NCBI RefSeq assembly: GCF_000348905.1 | Contig: NZ_AOFT01000017.1 | Span: 1-54,506 of the forward strand | DNA: 54,506 bases | Direction: 5' to 3' | From: Bhargavaea cecembensis DSE10 | GTDB taxonomy: Bacteria; Bacillota; Bacilli; Bacillales_A; Planococcaceae | Translations under genes and position numbers: made by a program | Shown: positions 41,707 to 49,127 of the stretch, in pieces | Layout of the letters: the number at the start of each line of letters is the position of its first letter | Numbering within the stretch: the stretch's first letter is position 1 | Notes under the pieces: model-generated | Databases searched by the model: none | Seen by the model: the letters and a program-made list of their open reading frames with translations, nothing else | What the model was told of the DNA's origin: nothing

Positions 41707-42018
41707 TTAATACCTTCTGGAGGCAATGGCCGCGCCGACAATATATGAAATCATATGCAGCATATAGACCGTCATCAGGACGAAGAAGGCGGTCCCGACC
41801 GGTTCGATGATCATCACCACCGCCCACGTTACGAGAAGCACAATGGTCGTGACCACCCAGGAAAACGACCGGGCCCAGTTGTGGATGGCGTGGAAGCGTT
41901 CATCAAACCGCCTCTCCTTCTTCCCTTTCCTCCAGCTAAAGAACAGGATGATCGCCGCGACCAGGAAACCCATCGGCAGGCCCGCCAGAAACGAACCGAG
42001 TTCAAATCCTTCGTGCAT
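41707..42018 (-). CDS. Small membrane protein with DER motif, last gene of an XRE-linked operon
   Basis: 103 residues with about four hydrophobic segments: 10-26, 50-68, 71-85 and 88-98. The cytoplasmic ERRFDERFHAIHNWARSFSW resembles the DERWRRIIERSSYIS and DERWRKIRERGMFYN segments of the two other membrane proteins in this operon, and DUF2178/DUF3796-type proteins often found beside short XRE regulators. Start ATG 42018 after AGGAGG, 2 bp past the XRE stop. Confidence 0.75.
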   Translation of the reverse strand: MHEGFELGSFLAGLPMGFLVAAIILFFSWRKGKKERRFDERFHAIHNWARSFSWVVTTIVLLVTWAVVMIIEPVGTAFFVLMTVYMLHMISYIVGAAIASRRY

Positions 42019-42020
42019 GT

Positions 42021-42218
42021 TCAATCCTCCTCCGGATCAAATAGATCTTCAATGCGGCAGCCGAATACGGCGGCCAGCTTGAATGCCAGTTCCAGCGACG
42101 GATTGTACCGCCCCTTTTCCAGCGAGATGATCGTCTGCCTTGAAACGCCGAGCGCCTCGGCGAGATCATCCTGCGTCATCCCGCGCTCGGACCGATTGTC
42201 CCTGATATAGTTTTTCAT
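42021..42218 (-). CDS. Short XRE-family transcriptional regulator
   Basis: 65 residues, one helix-turn-helix (about 12-55; MTQDDLAEALGVSRQTIISLEKGRYNPSLELAFKLA) ending IEDLFDPEED, the YozG/YgzD-like minimal regulator type. AGGAGG precedes ATG. It sits between membrane-protein genes and probably controls its own operon through the phased TTTACGTAAA sites upstream at 43034-43091. Confidence 0.9.
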   Translation of the reverse strand: MKNYIRDNRSERGMTQDDLAEALGVSRQTIISLEKGRYNPSLELAFKLAAVFGCRIEDLFDPEED

Positions 42219-42227
42219 GGCTTCCTC

Positions 42228-42623
42228 CTACATCCTTTTCGTCAAGACAATCGTGATCACTGTGTGGGTCAATCCATAAAGCACAAAGACGGCAAGCACA
42301 GTCTGCAGCGCCGTCCAATCGGTCGGGTAGGTTGCCAACACGAGAAGCAGACCGGCGAGCACCAGGATGAAGATTTGGGAACTGATGTAAGACGAACGTT
42401 CGATAATCCGGCGCCATCGCTCATCCTTCATGTCCCAATGCGGGAAAACCATCAAGTTGTAGAACAGTGGGATCAACATCATAAAAGGAGTCAGTGCCGC
42501 GAACCAGCCGAACTCTCCGTGTTGGAGCTGGCTGATCACTCTGGCTAAGCCCCAAAATCCGATGATGATCATCAGGGCAATCAAGAACCACTTTAGAAAC
42601 TTTTCTTCACTGGGCTTCATCAT
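42228..42623 (-). CDS. Small membrane protein with DER motif
   Basis: 131 residues with four hydrophobic segments. Between the second and third is DERWRRIIERSSYISSQ, a counterpart of DERWRKIRERGMFYN in the neighbouring gene. Start at ATG 42623 behind AGGAGG; a GTG two codons earlier overlaps the site. Second gene of the operon. Function unknown. Confidence 0.75.
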   Translation of the reverse strand: MMKPSEEKFLKWFLIALMIIIGFWGLARVISQLQHGEFGWFAALTPFMMLIPLFYNLMVFPHWDMKDERWRRIIERSSYISSQIFILVLAGLLLVLATYPTDWTALQTVLAVFVLYGLTHTVITIVLTKRM

Positions 42624-42632
42624 GTCCACCTC

Positions 42633-43037
42633 CTACATCTTCCTGGACAAGGCGACAAATGTGATAAATGCAGATGAAATGAGAAATGAAGCGATGACGG
42701 ATACGGTCTGGTAACCGCTCATCTCCAATGGTGTCAGGGCAAAAACAGTCAGGAGAATCGCCAGGAACACCAGCAGGATAAAGTAGTTGTAGAACATCCC
42801 GCGTTCCCGGATCTTTCTCCAGCGCTCATCATCTGCTGCAAAATGCGGGTGCAGCGCGGACAGGCACCACAGCATGATCGCCGTGGAGGCCAGCAGCAGC
42901 TCATGCCCGACCGGAAACTCTCCCGACAGAACCGATGAAAGGATGAACAGCCCCGCCACTGCGGACTGGTAAATTGCAAGTCCGGTAAAGACGCCTTTTC
43001 CCGGTGTTTTCAGCACGGCAATACGCTGTATGCGCAA
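42633..43037 (-). CDS. Small membrane protein with DER motif, first gene of the operon
   Basis: 134 residues with four hydrophobic segments and the cytoplasmic motif ADDERWRKIRERGMFYN. It starts with TTG, 7 nt after AGGAGG; the ribosome site is embedded in the array of TTTAC/GTAAA sites. Followed by a paralogue, the XRE regulator and a third membrane protein, all with 2-9 bp gaps. Confidence 0.75.
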   Translation of the reverse strand: MRIQRIAVLKTPGKGVFTGLAIYQSAVAGLFILSSVLSGEFPVGHELLLASTAIMLWCLSALHPHFAADDERWRKIRERGMFYNYFILLVFLAILLTVFALTPLEMSGYQTVSVIASFLISSAFITFVALSRKM

Positions 43038-43103
43038 GGTAAAGCCTCCTTTACGTAAACCTAACTTTACGTAAAGCCTACTTTACTTTATTCACGGCGT
43101 CAA
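43034..43103 (-). promoter_or_regulatory. Promoter with a 16-bp-phased operator array for the XRE operon
   Basis: On the minus strand TTGACG (43098-43103), 17 bp, TAGGCT (43075-43080). Perfect palindromes TTTACGTAAA lie at 43050-43059 and 43066-43075, 16 bp apart. Half sites keep the same phase: GTAAA at 43039-43043 and TTTAC at 43082-43086. The array covers the spacer, the -10, the start region and the ribosome site of the first gene, which suits autorepression. That the XRE protein is the binder is inference. Confidence 0.7.
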
Positions 43104-43179
43104 GCAACCTTTACAAAATTCGTTCATTTTTTCAGAATATCTTCTATAATGGGGGTAGAAGTGAAAGGGGGATGCTGAA

Positions 43180-43365
43180 ATGAGAACGTACAAGCTGACG
43201 GCATACAAGCAGGACGGGGAACTGATCACGGAGGAGTCATTCCAGGCGGAACATGACGACGCGGCAAAGGAAAAGGGGCGTGCAATCCTCGAAGAAAAGG
43301 AATTGTCCGAGCAGACTCACCGCCTGGCCTCTCCGGACGGCAAACTGCTGCTGTTCCATTCGTGA
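43180..43365 (+). CDS. yhzD: YhzD-like small protein
   Basis: 61 residues, soluble, MRTYKLTAYKQDGELITEESFQAEHDDAAKEKGRAILEEKEL..., matching the YhzD-like family in size and start. Function unknown. AAAGGGGGATG lies upstream of ATG and a TATAAT box is at 43145-43150. Next to yhaR as in related bacilli. Confidence 0.8.
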   Translation: MRTYKLTAYKQDGELITEESFQAEHDDAAKEKGRAILEEKELSEQTHRLASPDGKLLLFHS

Positions 43366-43376
43366 TATCAAAAAAA

Positions 43377-43407
43377 CCGCAGCATCCGATTTTGACGGAT
43401 GCTGCGG
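43377..43407. terminator. Bidirectional terminator between yhzD and yhaR
   Basis: CCGCAGCATCCG pairs with CGGATGCTGCGG; A-run before and T-rich sequence after. Confidence 0.9.
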
Positions 43408-43416
43408 GTTTCGTTT

Positions 43417-44208
43417 TTATTGGCCTGTGAATGCCGGCTTTCGTTTCTCAACAAACGCCTTGATGCCTTCCTTATGGTCTGCAGTTTCCCGCATCGCCTG
43501 CTGGGCATCGGTTTCGAGCTCGAGGACGCTCCGGAGTTCCTCGAGGCGGGACGTGTGGAGAATACCCTTGGAGGCGATCATCGCGCTGATCGGTGTGGAC
43601 AGCAGTTTCTGTGCCATCCCTTCCGATTCCTTATGCGCAGTGCCGTCCTTGGCGACCTCGTCGACAAGGCCCCAGCCAGCGGCCTGCTCGGCCGGCATGA
43701 CGTCGCCCGCCCAGATCATCTGCTTCGCTTTCGGAACGCCGATCCGCTCCTTCAGGAAAAAGTGGCCGCCGCCGTCCGGCACAAGGCCGATTCCAATAAA
43801 GTTCATCGCCAGCTTCGCCGACTTTTCCGCGATGATCACATCGCATGCAAGGACCATGCTGAACCCGAGGCCCGCGGCGGCGCCATGCACCGAAGCGATT
43901 GTGATCTGCGGCAGCGTATAAAGCGCGATCGCCAGGCGGCTGACGTCTTTCATGACGACGCTCAGGTCCATCGGGTTTTCCGGGTCGATCATCTCTTTGA
44001 TGTCTCCCCCCGCAGAAAACGCACGGCCTTCGCCTTTCAGGATGACGACCTGGACGGAGCGGTCCTCTTTGAGTTCCTCTAATACATCGGCCAGTTCCTT
44101 CATCATCTTGCTGTTCATCGCATTCATCACATCGGGACGGTTCAGCACGACACGCGCGAGCTTGCCGTCCCGTTCAAGACGGATTGTTTCGTAAGCCAAA
44201 AACGACAC
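43417..44208 (-). CDS. yhaR: Enoyl-CoA hydratase/isomerase family protein YhaR
   Basis: A crotonase-fold protein of 263 residues, probably hydrating trans-2-enoyl-CoA in beta-oxidation or a related acyl-CoA pathway. Oxyanion-hole segments are AFSAGGDIKEM and HGAAAGLGFSMVLACD; the usual second catalytic Glu position is in NFIGIGLVPDGGGHFFL, where Asp replaces it, so hydratase activity is not certain. The start is GTG (44208); a TTG three codons later (MAYETIRLE) has a better-spaced AGAGGTG. A FadR-like site lies upstream. Confidence 0.88.
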   Translation of the reverse strand: MSFLAYETIRLERDGKLARVVLNRPDVMNAMNSKMMKELADVLEELKEDRSVQVVILKGEGRAFSAGGDIKEMIDPENPMDLSVVMKDVSRLAIALYTLPQITIASVHGAAAGLGFSMVLACDVIIAEKSAKLAMNFIGIGLVPDGGGHFFLKERIGVPKAKQMIWAGDVMPAEQAAGWGLVDEVAKDGTAHKESEGMAQKLLSTPISAMIASKGILHTSRLEELRSVLELETDAQQAMRETADHKEGIKAFVEKRKPAFTGQ

Positions 44209-44219
44209 CTCTTCCTATA

Positions 44220-44237
44220 GATATGAATAGTCGTTCA
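44220..44237. promoter_or_regulatory. FadR-like operator upstream of yhaR
   Basis: GATATGAATAGTCGTTCA matches the perfect lcfB operator (8415-8432) at 14 of 18 positions, with the central TGAATAGTC intact. It is 12 bp upstream of the start. This suggests that yhaR belongs to the fatty-acid degradation regulon here. Confidence 0.6.
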
Positions 44238-44391
44238 CCACTATAGGCTTTCGGTACCGCTCAGGCGTTTCCCTTTATTTCAGTCAGAATTGATAAGAAA
44301 CTTATTCTGGCGCAAAAGAGGTCAACCACCAACAGAACTCCTGCGTTCGCTATAATGAAGTGGAATGAACGCTCTCAGGGAGGAACTCACA

Positions 44392-44802
44392 ATGAAAATC
44401 GGAAGCATCTTTGTCCCGGTATCGGACTTGAACCACTCCGCCGAATGGTATGAATTCCATCTCGGACTCCGGCGGGTCGGCGAATGGGAAGGCGGCATCG
44501 GCTACGTGCTGCCGGATGGCTCCGCACAGCTGGCGCTCGTACGCACGAAAACCCATCAGGGCACGGAATTCTTATTGGATGAAAAAGAGCGGCATGTGTT
44601 TTTCAATCTGCTTGTGCCGGATGCCCGTGCACTGCACCTGAACCTCAGCACGCGCGCAGTCGTCACCACGCCGATCAAAGAAGAAAACGGCATGAAGTAC
44701 TTTGACTTCTTCGATCTGGACGGCAATACCTTCAGCGTCGTTGAGGAAGACCCGGACTCGCCGTTCCATCCGGACCATCTGGGAGAAAACCCGAATAAAT
44801 GA
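44392..44802 (+). CDS. VOC-family (glyoxalase/dioxygenase-fold) protein
   Basis: 136 residues with one vicinal-oxygen-chelate domain: MKIGSIFVPVSDLNHSAEWYEFHLGL at the start and KYFDFFDLDGNTFSVVEE at the end (the Glu as possible metal ligand). Catalytic assignment is not possible from this. Start at ATG 44392 with AGGGAGG; the longer frame to 44365 is not needed. Confidence 0.88.
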   Translation: MKIGSIFVPVSDLNHSAEWYEFHLGLRRVGEWEGGIGYVLPDGSAQLALVRTKTHQGTEFLLDEKERHVFFNLLVPDARALHLNLSTRAVVTTPIKEENGMKYFDFFDLDGNTFSVVEEDPDSPFHPDHLGENPNK

Positions 44803-44803
44803 G

Positions 44804-44840
44804 AAAAGCGACCAAACCTCAAAATGGTTTGGTCGCTTTT
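44804..44840. terminator. Bidirectional terminator between the VOC gene and hemZ
   Basis: Perfect 15-bp stem beginning AAAAGCGACCAAACC, 7-nt loop, with T-runs on both strands. Confidence 0.93.
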
Positions 44841-44850
44841 GATTGCCGAA

Positions 44851-46362
44851 TTACTTTGCGGGTACCGCTCCGCCGAAGAGCTCATCGAGCATCTCAAGCT
44901 TTTTGTCGATGGACTCCGAATAGCTCAGGATGTATGCGGACGGGTCTTTCGGGTTGTGGAACTGGGTAATGCGGCCGGTTTCCGGATGGACGAACTTGCT
45001 CGAGGCGCCGCAGCCTAGGCCGATGATCGTCTGTACTTCTTCCATGATGACGATGTTGTAGATGCTTTCCTCGCCCGGCTTGGAATAGCCGACGTTCTCT
45101 AGGTTGCCGAGGATGTTTTTCTGGCGGTACAGGTAATACGGGACATATCCGTTCCGCGCGGTCCAGTTTTGTGCCATATGCATCATGTCGACGACGGTAT
45201 CGCGGTCCGCTACTGTGTACTTGGAGCGGTTGCGTGTCATCTCGGACGCCCGCTTGAACGACAGCGTATGGACGGTGAGCGATTCCGGCTGGAGTTTTTC
45301 CGTCTCGGCGAGCGAGTGCGCAAACTCCTCCGTCCCTTCGTTAGGCAGGCCGATGATCAGGTCCATGTTGATGTTGTTCATCCCCATCCCGCGGGACAGG
45401 TGGAACTTGTCGATCGTCTCCTGAACCGTATGGAACCGGCCGATCGCCTTGAGGGTTTCATCGGTGTAAGACTGCGGGTTGACGCTGATCCGGTCGATGT
45501 TCCACTTTTTCAGGACATCGATCTTCTCCGGCGTGATCGTGTCGGGACGACCCGCCTCGACCGTGATTTCGCGGACATTCCCGATATCGGGGAAGGACTT
45601 GTAAAGCGTTTCGTAAAGCGCGTCCATCTCATGCGCCTCGATCGACGTCGGCGTGCCGCCGCCGAAGTAGACAGATGTCACTTTGATGCCGCGCTCTTTC
45701 AGCCATGCGCCGATTTCTTCGATCTCCACGTGAAGTCCGTCCAGGAACGACTGGACACGGTTGCCGCGCCGTGGCAGCGCATAGGCCGGGAAGGTACAGT
45801 AAGCGCACTTCGTCGGGCAGAACGGGATGCCGATGTAGACACTGACTTCCTCGCCGATCCGGTCGAGATCCGGAATCATCTTCAGCTGCCGCGCGACGAT
45901 GTCTTTCATGAGCTCGATCTTTTCCGGCGTGATGCGGTAATCGCTGATCAGCCGATCCGCAATTTCCTCGTGCGTGAGTCCCTCCCGGCGCATCTTATGG
46001 TACAGCTTTGTCGGACGCATGCCGGTCAGGATGCCCCATGGCTGGATCAGTCCCGTCGACTGCTCGAGGACATCGAGGAAAACGTGGGAAAGCACACGCT
46101 TCAGCTGGCGTTTTTCCGCTTTCGGATCGCCGCCGTGCGTTGCCGCTTCTGCATAATTTGCCGTGAATTCCGCTTTTCCGTCGTGAAGGACGGCCGCGCC
46201 AGAGACCACGCCGTCCTCCTCGGACCAGTCCAGCGAGATGGAGACGCCGTCTTCTGCAGCCTCTTTCACCATCTCGGTCTCCTCATAAAACAAGTTGGCG
46301 ATGTTCTGGAACATGCGGACCCAGTCCTGTTCGAATGTTTGCTGTATATAAATCGGTTTCAT
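44851..46362 (-). CDS. hemZ: Oxygen-independent coproporphyrinogen-III-dehydrogenase-like radical SAM protein HemZ
   Basis: 503 residues. An N-terminal extension of about 170 residues typical of HemZ precedes the radical SAM core with the [4Fe-4S] motif Cys182-x3-Cys186-x2-Cys189 (FCPTKCAYC), SVYFGGGTPT, TVEAGRPDT and DLIIGLPNEG. Proposed to act in anaerobic haem synthesis; its exact reaction is debated and HemW-like roles exist in the superfamily. hemE and hemH are in the same window but in another unit. Start ATG at 46362 after AAGGAGAA. Confidence 0.92.
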   Translation of the reverse strand: MKPIYIQQTFEQDWVRMFQNIANLFYEETEMVKEAAEDGVSISLDWSEEDGVVSGAAVLHDGKAEFTANYAEAATHGGDPKAEKRQLKRVLSHVFLDVLEQSTGLIQPWGILTGMRPTKLYHKMRREGLTHEEIADRLISDYRITPEKIELMKDIVARQLKMIPDLDRIGEEVSVYIGIPFCPTKCAYCTFPAYALPRRGNRVQSFLDGLHVEIEEIGAWLKERGIKVTSVYFGGGTPTSIEAHEMDALYETLYKSFPDIGNVREITVEAGRPDTITPEKIDVLKKWNIDRISVNPQSYTDETLKAIGRFHTVQETIDKFHLSRGMGMNNINMDLIIGLPNEGTEEFAHSLAETEKLQPESLTVHTLSFKRASEMTRNRSKYTVADRDTVVDMMHMAQNWTARNGYVPYYLYRQKNILGNLENVGYSKPGEESIYNIVIMEEVQTIIGLGCGASSKFVHPETGRITQFHNPKDPSAYILSYSESIDKKLEMLDELFGGAVPAK

Positions 46363-46471
46363 GCTGTTCTCCTTGTTTCCGTGGATTGAAAATCTCCGTT
46401 CATTATAGCAGAATTCTGCCGGGGACTCGCCCTCAAACTAAATGCACTCCCTCACCCATTCGTCCTTAAAA

Positions 46472-46513
46472 CAAAAACCGCCCGGCAAGCGACATGGCGC
46501 TCCGGACGGCGGT
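46472..46513 (-). terminator. Intrinsic terminator of yheB-yheA
   Basis: On the minus strand ACCGC...CCGG pairs with CCGG...GCGGT around an inner AGCG/CGCT stem, and TTTTTG follows. Confidence 0.75.
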
Positions 46514-46519
46514 TGCTAT

Positions 46520-46867
46520 TCAGATTTCTTCGTAAAGGGACTGCACCGGCTTCATGAGGATCCGGTTGACTTCTTCGATGATGCGGCTCAGCTGCATTTC
46601 AGCCTGCAGCATCCCGGCGATCTTCGCGTTGTTCTGTGCAAGCTGCGCCGTTTTCTGCGCATATTCCAGAACATCGCCGTCAATCTCCTCGCCTGCCATC
46701 TGCTTTTGCTGGAGGTCCATCTGGATCTTCCGGAAGTTCCTGAAGATGTTCAGTGCCTCTTCGTCCGCCTTGACGTTCTCGATCGCCCGGACAAGCGCTG
46801 CAAATTCATCCATCTTGCGGAATGTCGCTTCCAGCCGGTTGATGTCATCGTAAATATTCACTGTCAC
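46520..46867 (-). CDS. yheA: YlbF/YmcA-family protein YheA
   Basis: 115 residues, all-helical, VNIYDDINRLEATFRK...LQQKQMAGEEIDGDVLEYAQKTAQLAQNNAKIAGMLQAEMQLSRIIEEVNRILMKPVQSL. The LQQKQMAGEEI centre and MKPV end match YheA/YlbF proteins (YlbF and YmcA form the Y-complex that affects RNase Y). Function of YheA itself unknown. Start is GTG 46867 with GGAGTG upstream. It follows yheB by 14 bp. Confidence 0.88.
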   Translation of the reverse strand: MTVNIYDDINRLEATFRKMDEFAALVRAIENVKADEEALNIFRNFRKIQMDLQQKQMAGEEIDGDVLEYAQKTAQLAQNNAKIAGMLQAEMQLSRIIEEVNRILMKPVQSLYEEI

Positions 46868-46881
46868 TTTCACCACTCCAA

Positions 46882-48024
46882 TCAATTAATAAGCAACGAC
46901 AGGATTCCCTGGAAGATCCCGATGAGGCCGCCGAGGACTGCCCCCAGAACGGTGATCATCTTGAACTCCCTCCTGGAAATCCCCAGCACCAGATCTTCGA
47001 GTCTGGATACAGGGAACGAGTCGACCTGCTCTTTTACCATCTGGTCAATCTTCAGGCGGCCAAGCGCCTCTTCCATCTTCGCTTCCGCCTGGCTAAAGGC
47101 GAAGTCGGTAAGGGCGGGCGTGACATTGCGCGCCACCCATGCCTCTCCATCCTGCCAATAGTCCGCAAGGGTACGGTCCAGCCGCTCGCCTGCTGCCAGC
47201 TCTTTCCTGACATACCCCAGGACGGCTTCTTTCAGGCCGGCCCAGTCAAACCCGCCGATCAGTTCCTCGACCGGACGATTTTTCAGTTTCTCATACTCGC
47301 CTTCGATCAGGCCATCCAGAAGACGTGCGGTCCCGGGTGCAGCTAGAAATTTCAGACCTTCCCTCTGGATCTTGTCGACGAGAGTCTCTGAGCTGCCGAA
47401 CAGCGACTGGAGCATCCCGCCGAATGTTCCCCGGGATTCCAGAAAATCATCGAGCATTTTCCGGATCGTTTGCCGGCCTTCCGCAGAGTTCACATATTCC
47501 ATGGCGCGCGACAGGATATAGCGGCGGATTTCAGGAAGCTTTTCTTCCGCTTCTTCCATCCAGCGGGCGGGTACCCGCTCCGCGACCGTGCCGGTGAGGA
47601 GCCGTACTTTGGCTTCCTCGAACTTGGCGTCTACAAGACGGAGTGCAACCGACTCGATCTTCGCGTCGGCATCCCGCATACCCGCCATGTCCAGCCAGTC
47701 AGACAATGTCTTGTCCCCGCCGAATACATGCTTGCCGATCAGGCGGCCGATGACCACCTCCGCCTTTTCCCGGACAGCCGGCGTAAACAATTTGTTGCGG
47801 AACGTATCCGGCGTCAGAAGGTAATCCACGACGATGCGTCCGAACTGCCTGGCGAGTTCATCGCGGCGTTTCGGGATGAGCCCGGGGGTGAACGGCACGC
47901 GCCAGTTTCCGATATATTTTGCCTCGTGGGGGCGGAACAGCATCTTGATCGCCAGATGGTTCGTCACGCCCCCGATGATGGCACCGATCACAGCCATCAT
48001 CGCGATGATCAGTATTGCGTTCAA
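46882..48024 (-). CDS. yheB: DUF445 membrane protein YheB
   Basis: About 380 residues: one N-terminal helix (NAILIIAMMAVIGAIIGGVTNHLAIKMLF, with the DUF445 signature GGxTNxLAIKMLFRP), a long helical soluble region that includes LPFTPGLIPKRRDELA-like sequence, and a final helix at the C-terminus. Membrane-anchored; function unknown. I prefer TTG 48024 with AAGGTGA at suitable distance; GTG 48033 is the alternative. Cotranscribed with yheA. Confidence 0.88.
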   Translation of the reverse strand: MNAILIIAMMAVIGAIIGGVTNHLAIKMLFRPHEAKYIGNWRVPFTPGLIPKRRDELARQFGRIVVDYLLTPDTFRNKLFTPAVREKAEVVIGRLIGKHVFGGDKTLSDWLDMAGMRDADAKIESVALRLVDAKFEEAKVRLLTGTVAERVPARWMEEAEEKLPEIRRYILSRAMEYVNSAEGRQTIRKMLDDFLESRGTFGGMLQSLFGSSETLVDKIQREGLKFLAAPGTARLLDGLIEGEYEKLKNRPVEELIGGFDWAGLKEAVLGYVRKELAAGERLDRTLADYWQDGEAWVARNVTPALTDFAFSQAEAKMEEALGRLKIDQMVKEQVDSFPVSRLEDLVLGISRREFKMITVLGAVLGGLIGIFQGILSLLIN

Positions 48025-48082
48025 TCGCTTCACCTTTTCCTGTTGGTGTCCGCCCTATTATAACAGACAGAGTCTTATACAG

Positions 48083-48112
48083 AAAAAGGAACGCCACCGA
48101 TTAAATGGCGTT
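48083..48112 (-). terminator. Terminator overlapping the ferritin-like gene stop codon
   Basis: AACGCCA/TGGCGTT stem with the stop codon (48101-48103) in the loop, followed on the minus strand by CCTTTTT. Confidence 0.7.
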
Positions 48113-48511
48113 GTACATCATCGAGAACCGGATGGCATGCTCCATCTCGTCGTGCATCGCGATAAACAGCGGGTTGACCCCTTCCTGCAGCGGGGATTCC
48201 AGCATCATGATCTTATACTTATCGGTTGCCTCCAGCTCGTCCCGGATCGCCTGCTTGAGTGCGCCCTTCAGGTTGTCAACCGGTCCCGGCTTCCTGAGGC
48301 TTTGAACGTAGGCGCCCGTCAGCATATAATAGAGTTGCTGGAACATTTCGTAATGGCTCTTTTCGTCGTCCATCGCATGCTGGATGAAGTCGAGCCAATA
48401 CCGGTCATTCGTGAGCGAAGCCATCGACTTGTAGAAGTAGTACGCCTTGTACTCGTCCTCGATCGCCTCGCGAAGCTGATCGGTAAACACGCGGTCGCAT
48501 CCTTTCGTCAT
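48101..48511 (-). CDS. Ferritin-like (four-helix bundle) protein
   Basis: 136 residues from ATG 48511 (MTKGCDRVFTDQL). Two helix pairs carry diiron-type ligands: EAIEDEYKAYYFYKSM with MDDEKSHYEMFQQLYY, and RDELEATDKYKIMM with MHDEMEHAIRFS (ExxH twice). It may bind iron or manganese. GGTGG lies just upstream. An in-frame extension up to 48586 (MYVKCCSMYLIPFMMAAPNAYLGG) is possible because relatives often have such a tail. Divergent from yheE. Confidence 0.78.
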   Translation of the reverse strand: MTKGCDRVFTDQLREAIEDEYKAYYFYKSMASLTNDRYWLDFIQHAMDDEKSHYEMFQQLYYMLTGAYVQSLRKPGPVDNLKGALKQAIRDELEATDKYKIMMLESPLQEGVNPLFIAMHDEMEHAIRFSMMYNAI

Positions 48512-48563
48512 CTTTCCACCAAGGTATGCGTTTGGGGCGGCCATCATGAAAGGGATGAGGTAC

Positions 48564-48767
48564 ATGCTGCAGCATTTCACGTACAAGCCGATGTTCGAAG
48601 GAGGCCAGCTTCCGGGCTGGACATTTTCCTTCCATTATAAAAACAAGCGATACAGCGGCGACTACCGCCAGGACGGCTCGATCATCTGGGCCGGCGAAAC
48701 CCCGCCGGATGAGGATCAGGTCAAGAAGATGATCCACGAACTCATGACGTTCCACGTGTACGAATGA
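48564..48767 (+). CDS. yheE: YheE-family small protein
   Basis: 67 residues from ATG 48564 (MLQHFTYKPMFEGGQLPGWTF...), a small soluble protein with aromatic beta-type sequence; the start and size fit the YheE/DUF5342 family. Function unknown. AAAGGG lies 9 nt upstream. It is followed within 15 bp by a 21-bp-period repeat array. Confidence 0.75.
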   Translation: MLQHFTYKPMFEGGQLPGWTFSFHYKNKRYSGDYRQDGSIIWAGETPPDEDQVKKMIHELMTFHVYE

Positions 48768-48781
48768 GCTGTAGTCCTTGG

Positions 48782-48855
48782 TGATCTTTCGCGGCACCTT
48801 ATTGATCTTCCGCAGACTCTTATTGATCTTTCCGGCCACCTTGCTGATCTTTCAT
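48782..48855. repeat. 21-bp-period array, core TGATCTTTC, four units
   Basis: TGATCTT begins at 48782, 48803, 48824 and 48845, three exact 21-bp steps. Units two and three are preceded by TAT. It starts 15 bp after the yheE stop. Confidence 0.85.
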
Positions 48856-48930
48856 CACAAAAGAACAGGACCGTTTGATTTGCCCCTCTGCCGGGAATAC
48901 TCCAAGTATCACCGGAAGGAGGAATTCCCG

Positions 48931-49080
48931 ATGGCAGACAGCAAATCGCAGAACAACTTCGAAGAGAAGGACCAGCTGAACGAACAGCAGCGACGCGAGC
49001 AGGAGTCCATGAAGGACAAGGCCCGCGAGCCGAACGAGCAGAACCGGATGATCAATACTGCCGACAATCAAAGAAAATAA
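48931..49080 (+). CDS. Small hydrophilic charged protein of unknown function
   Basis: 49 residues MADSKSQNNFEEKDQLNEQQRREQESMKDKAREPNEQNRMI..., almost wholly charged or polar and likely disordered or a single helix. GGAAGGAGG precedes ATG at good distance. A reading-frame extension back to 48778 would run through the repeat array and is not accepted. Could be a small spore- or stress-associated protein; no family recognised. Confidence 0.72.
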   Translation: MADSKSQNNFEEKDQLNEQQRREQESMKDKAREPNEQNRMINTADNQRK

Positions 49081-49086
49081 ACGCCA

Positions 49087-49124
49087 AAAGCCTCCACAGC
49101 CGGTTAGCCGGCTGTGGAGGCTTT
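49087..49124. terminator. Terminator between the small hydrophilic gene and the serine hydrolase gene
   Basis: AAAGCCTCCACAGCC pairs with GGCTGTGGAGGCTTT; strong stem serving both convergent genes. Confidence 0.88.
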
Positions 49125-49127
49125 CAT

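Noticed and set aside
48778-48930. N-terminal extension of the small hydrophilic protein through the TGATCTTTC array
   Set aside because: The extension only translates the 21-bp repeats; a strong ribosome site supports the ATG at 48931.
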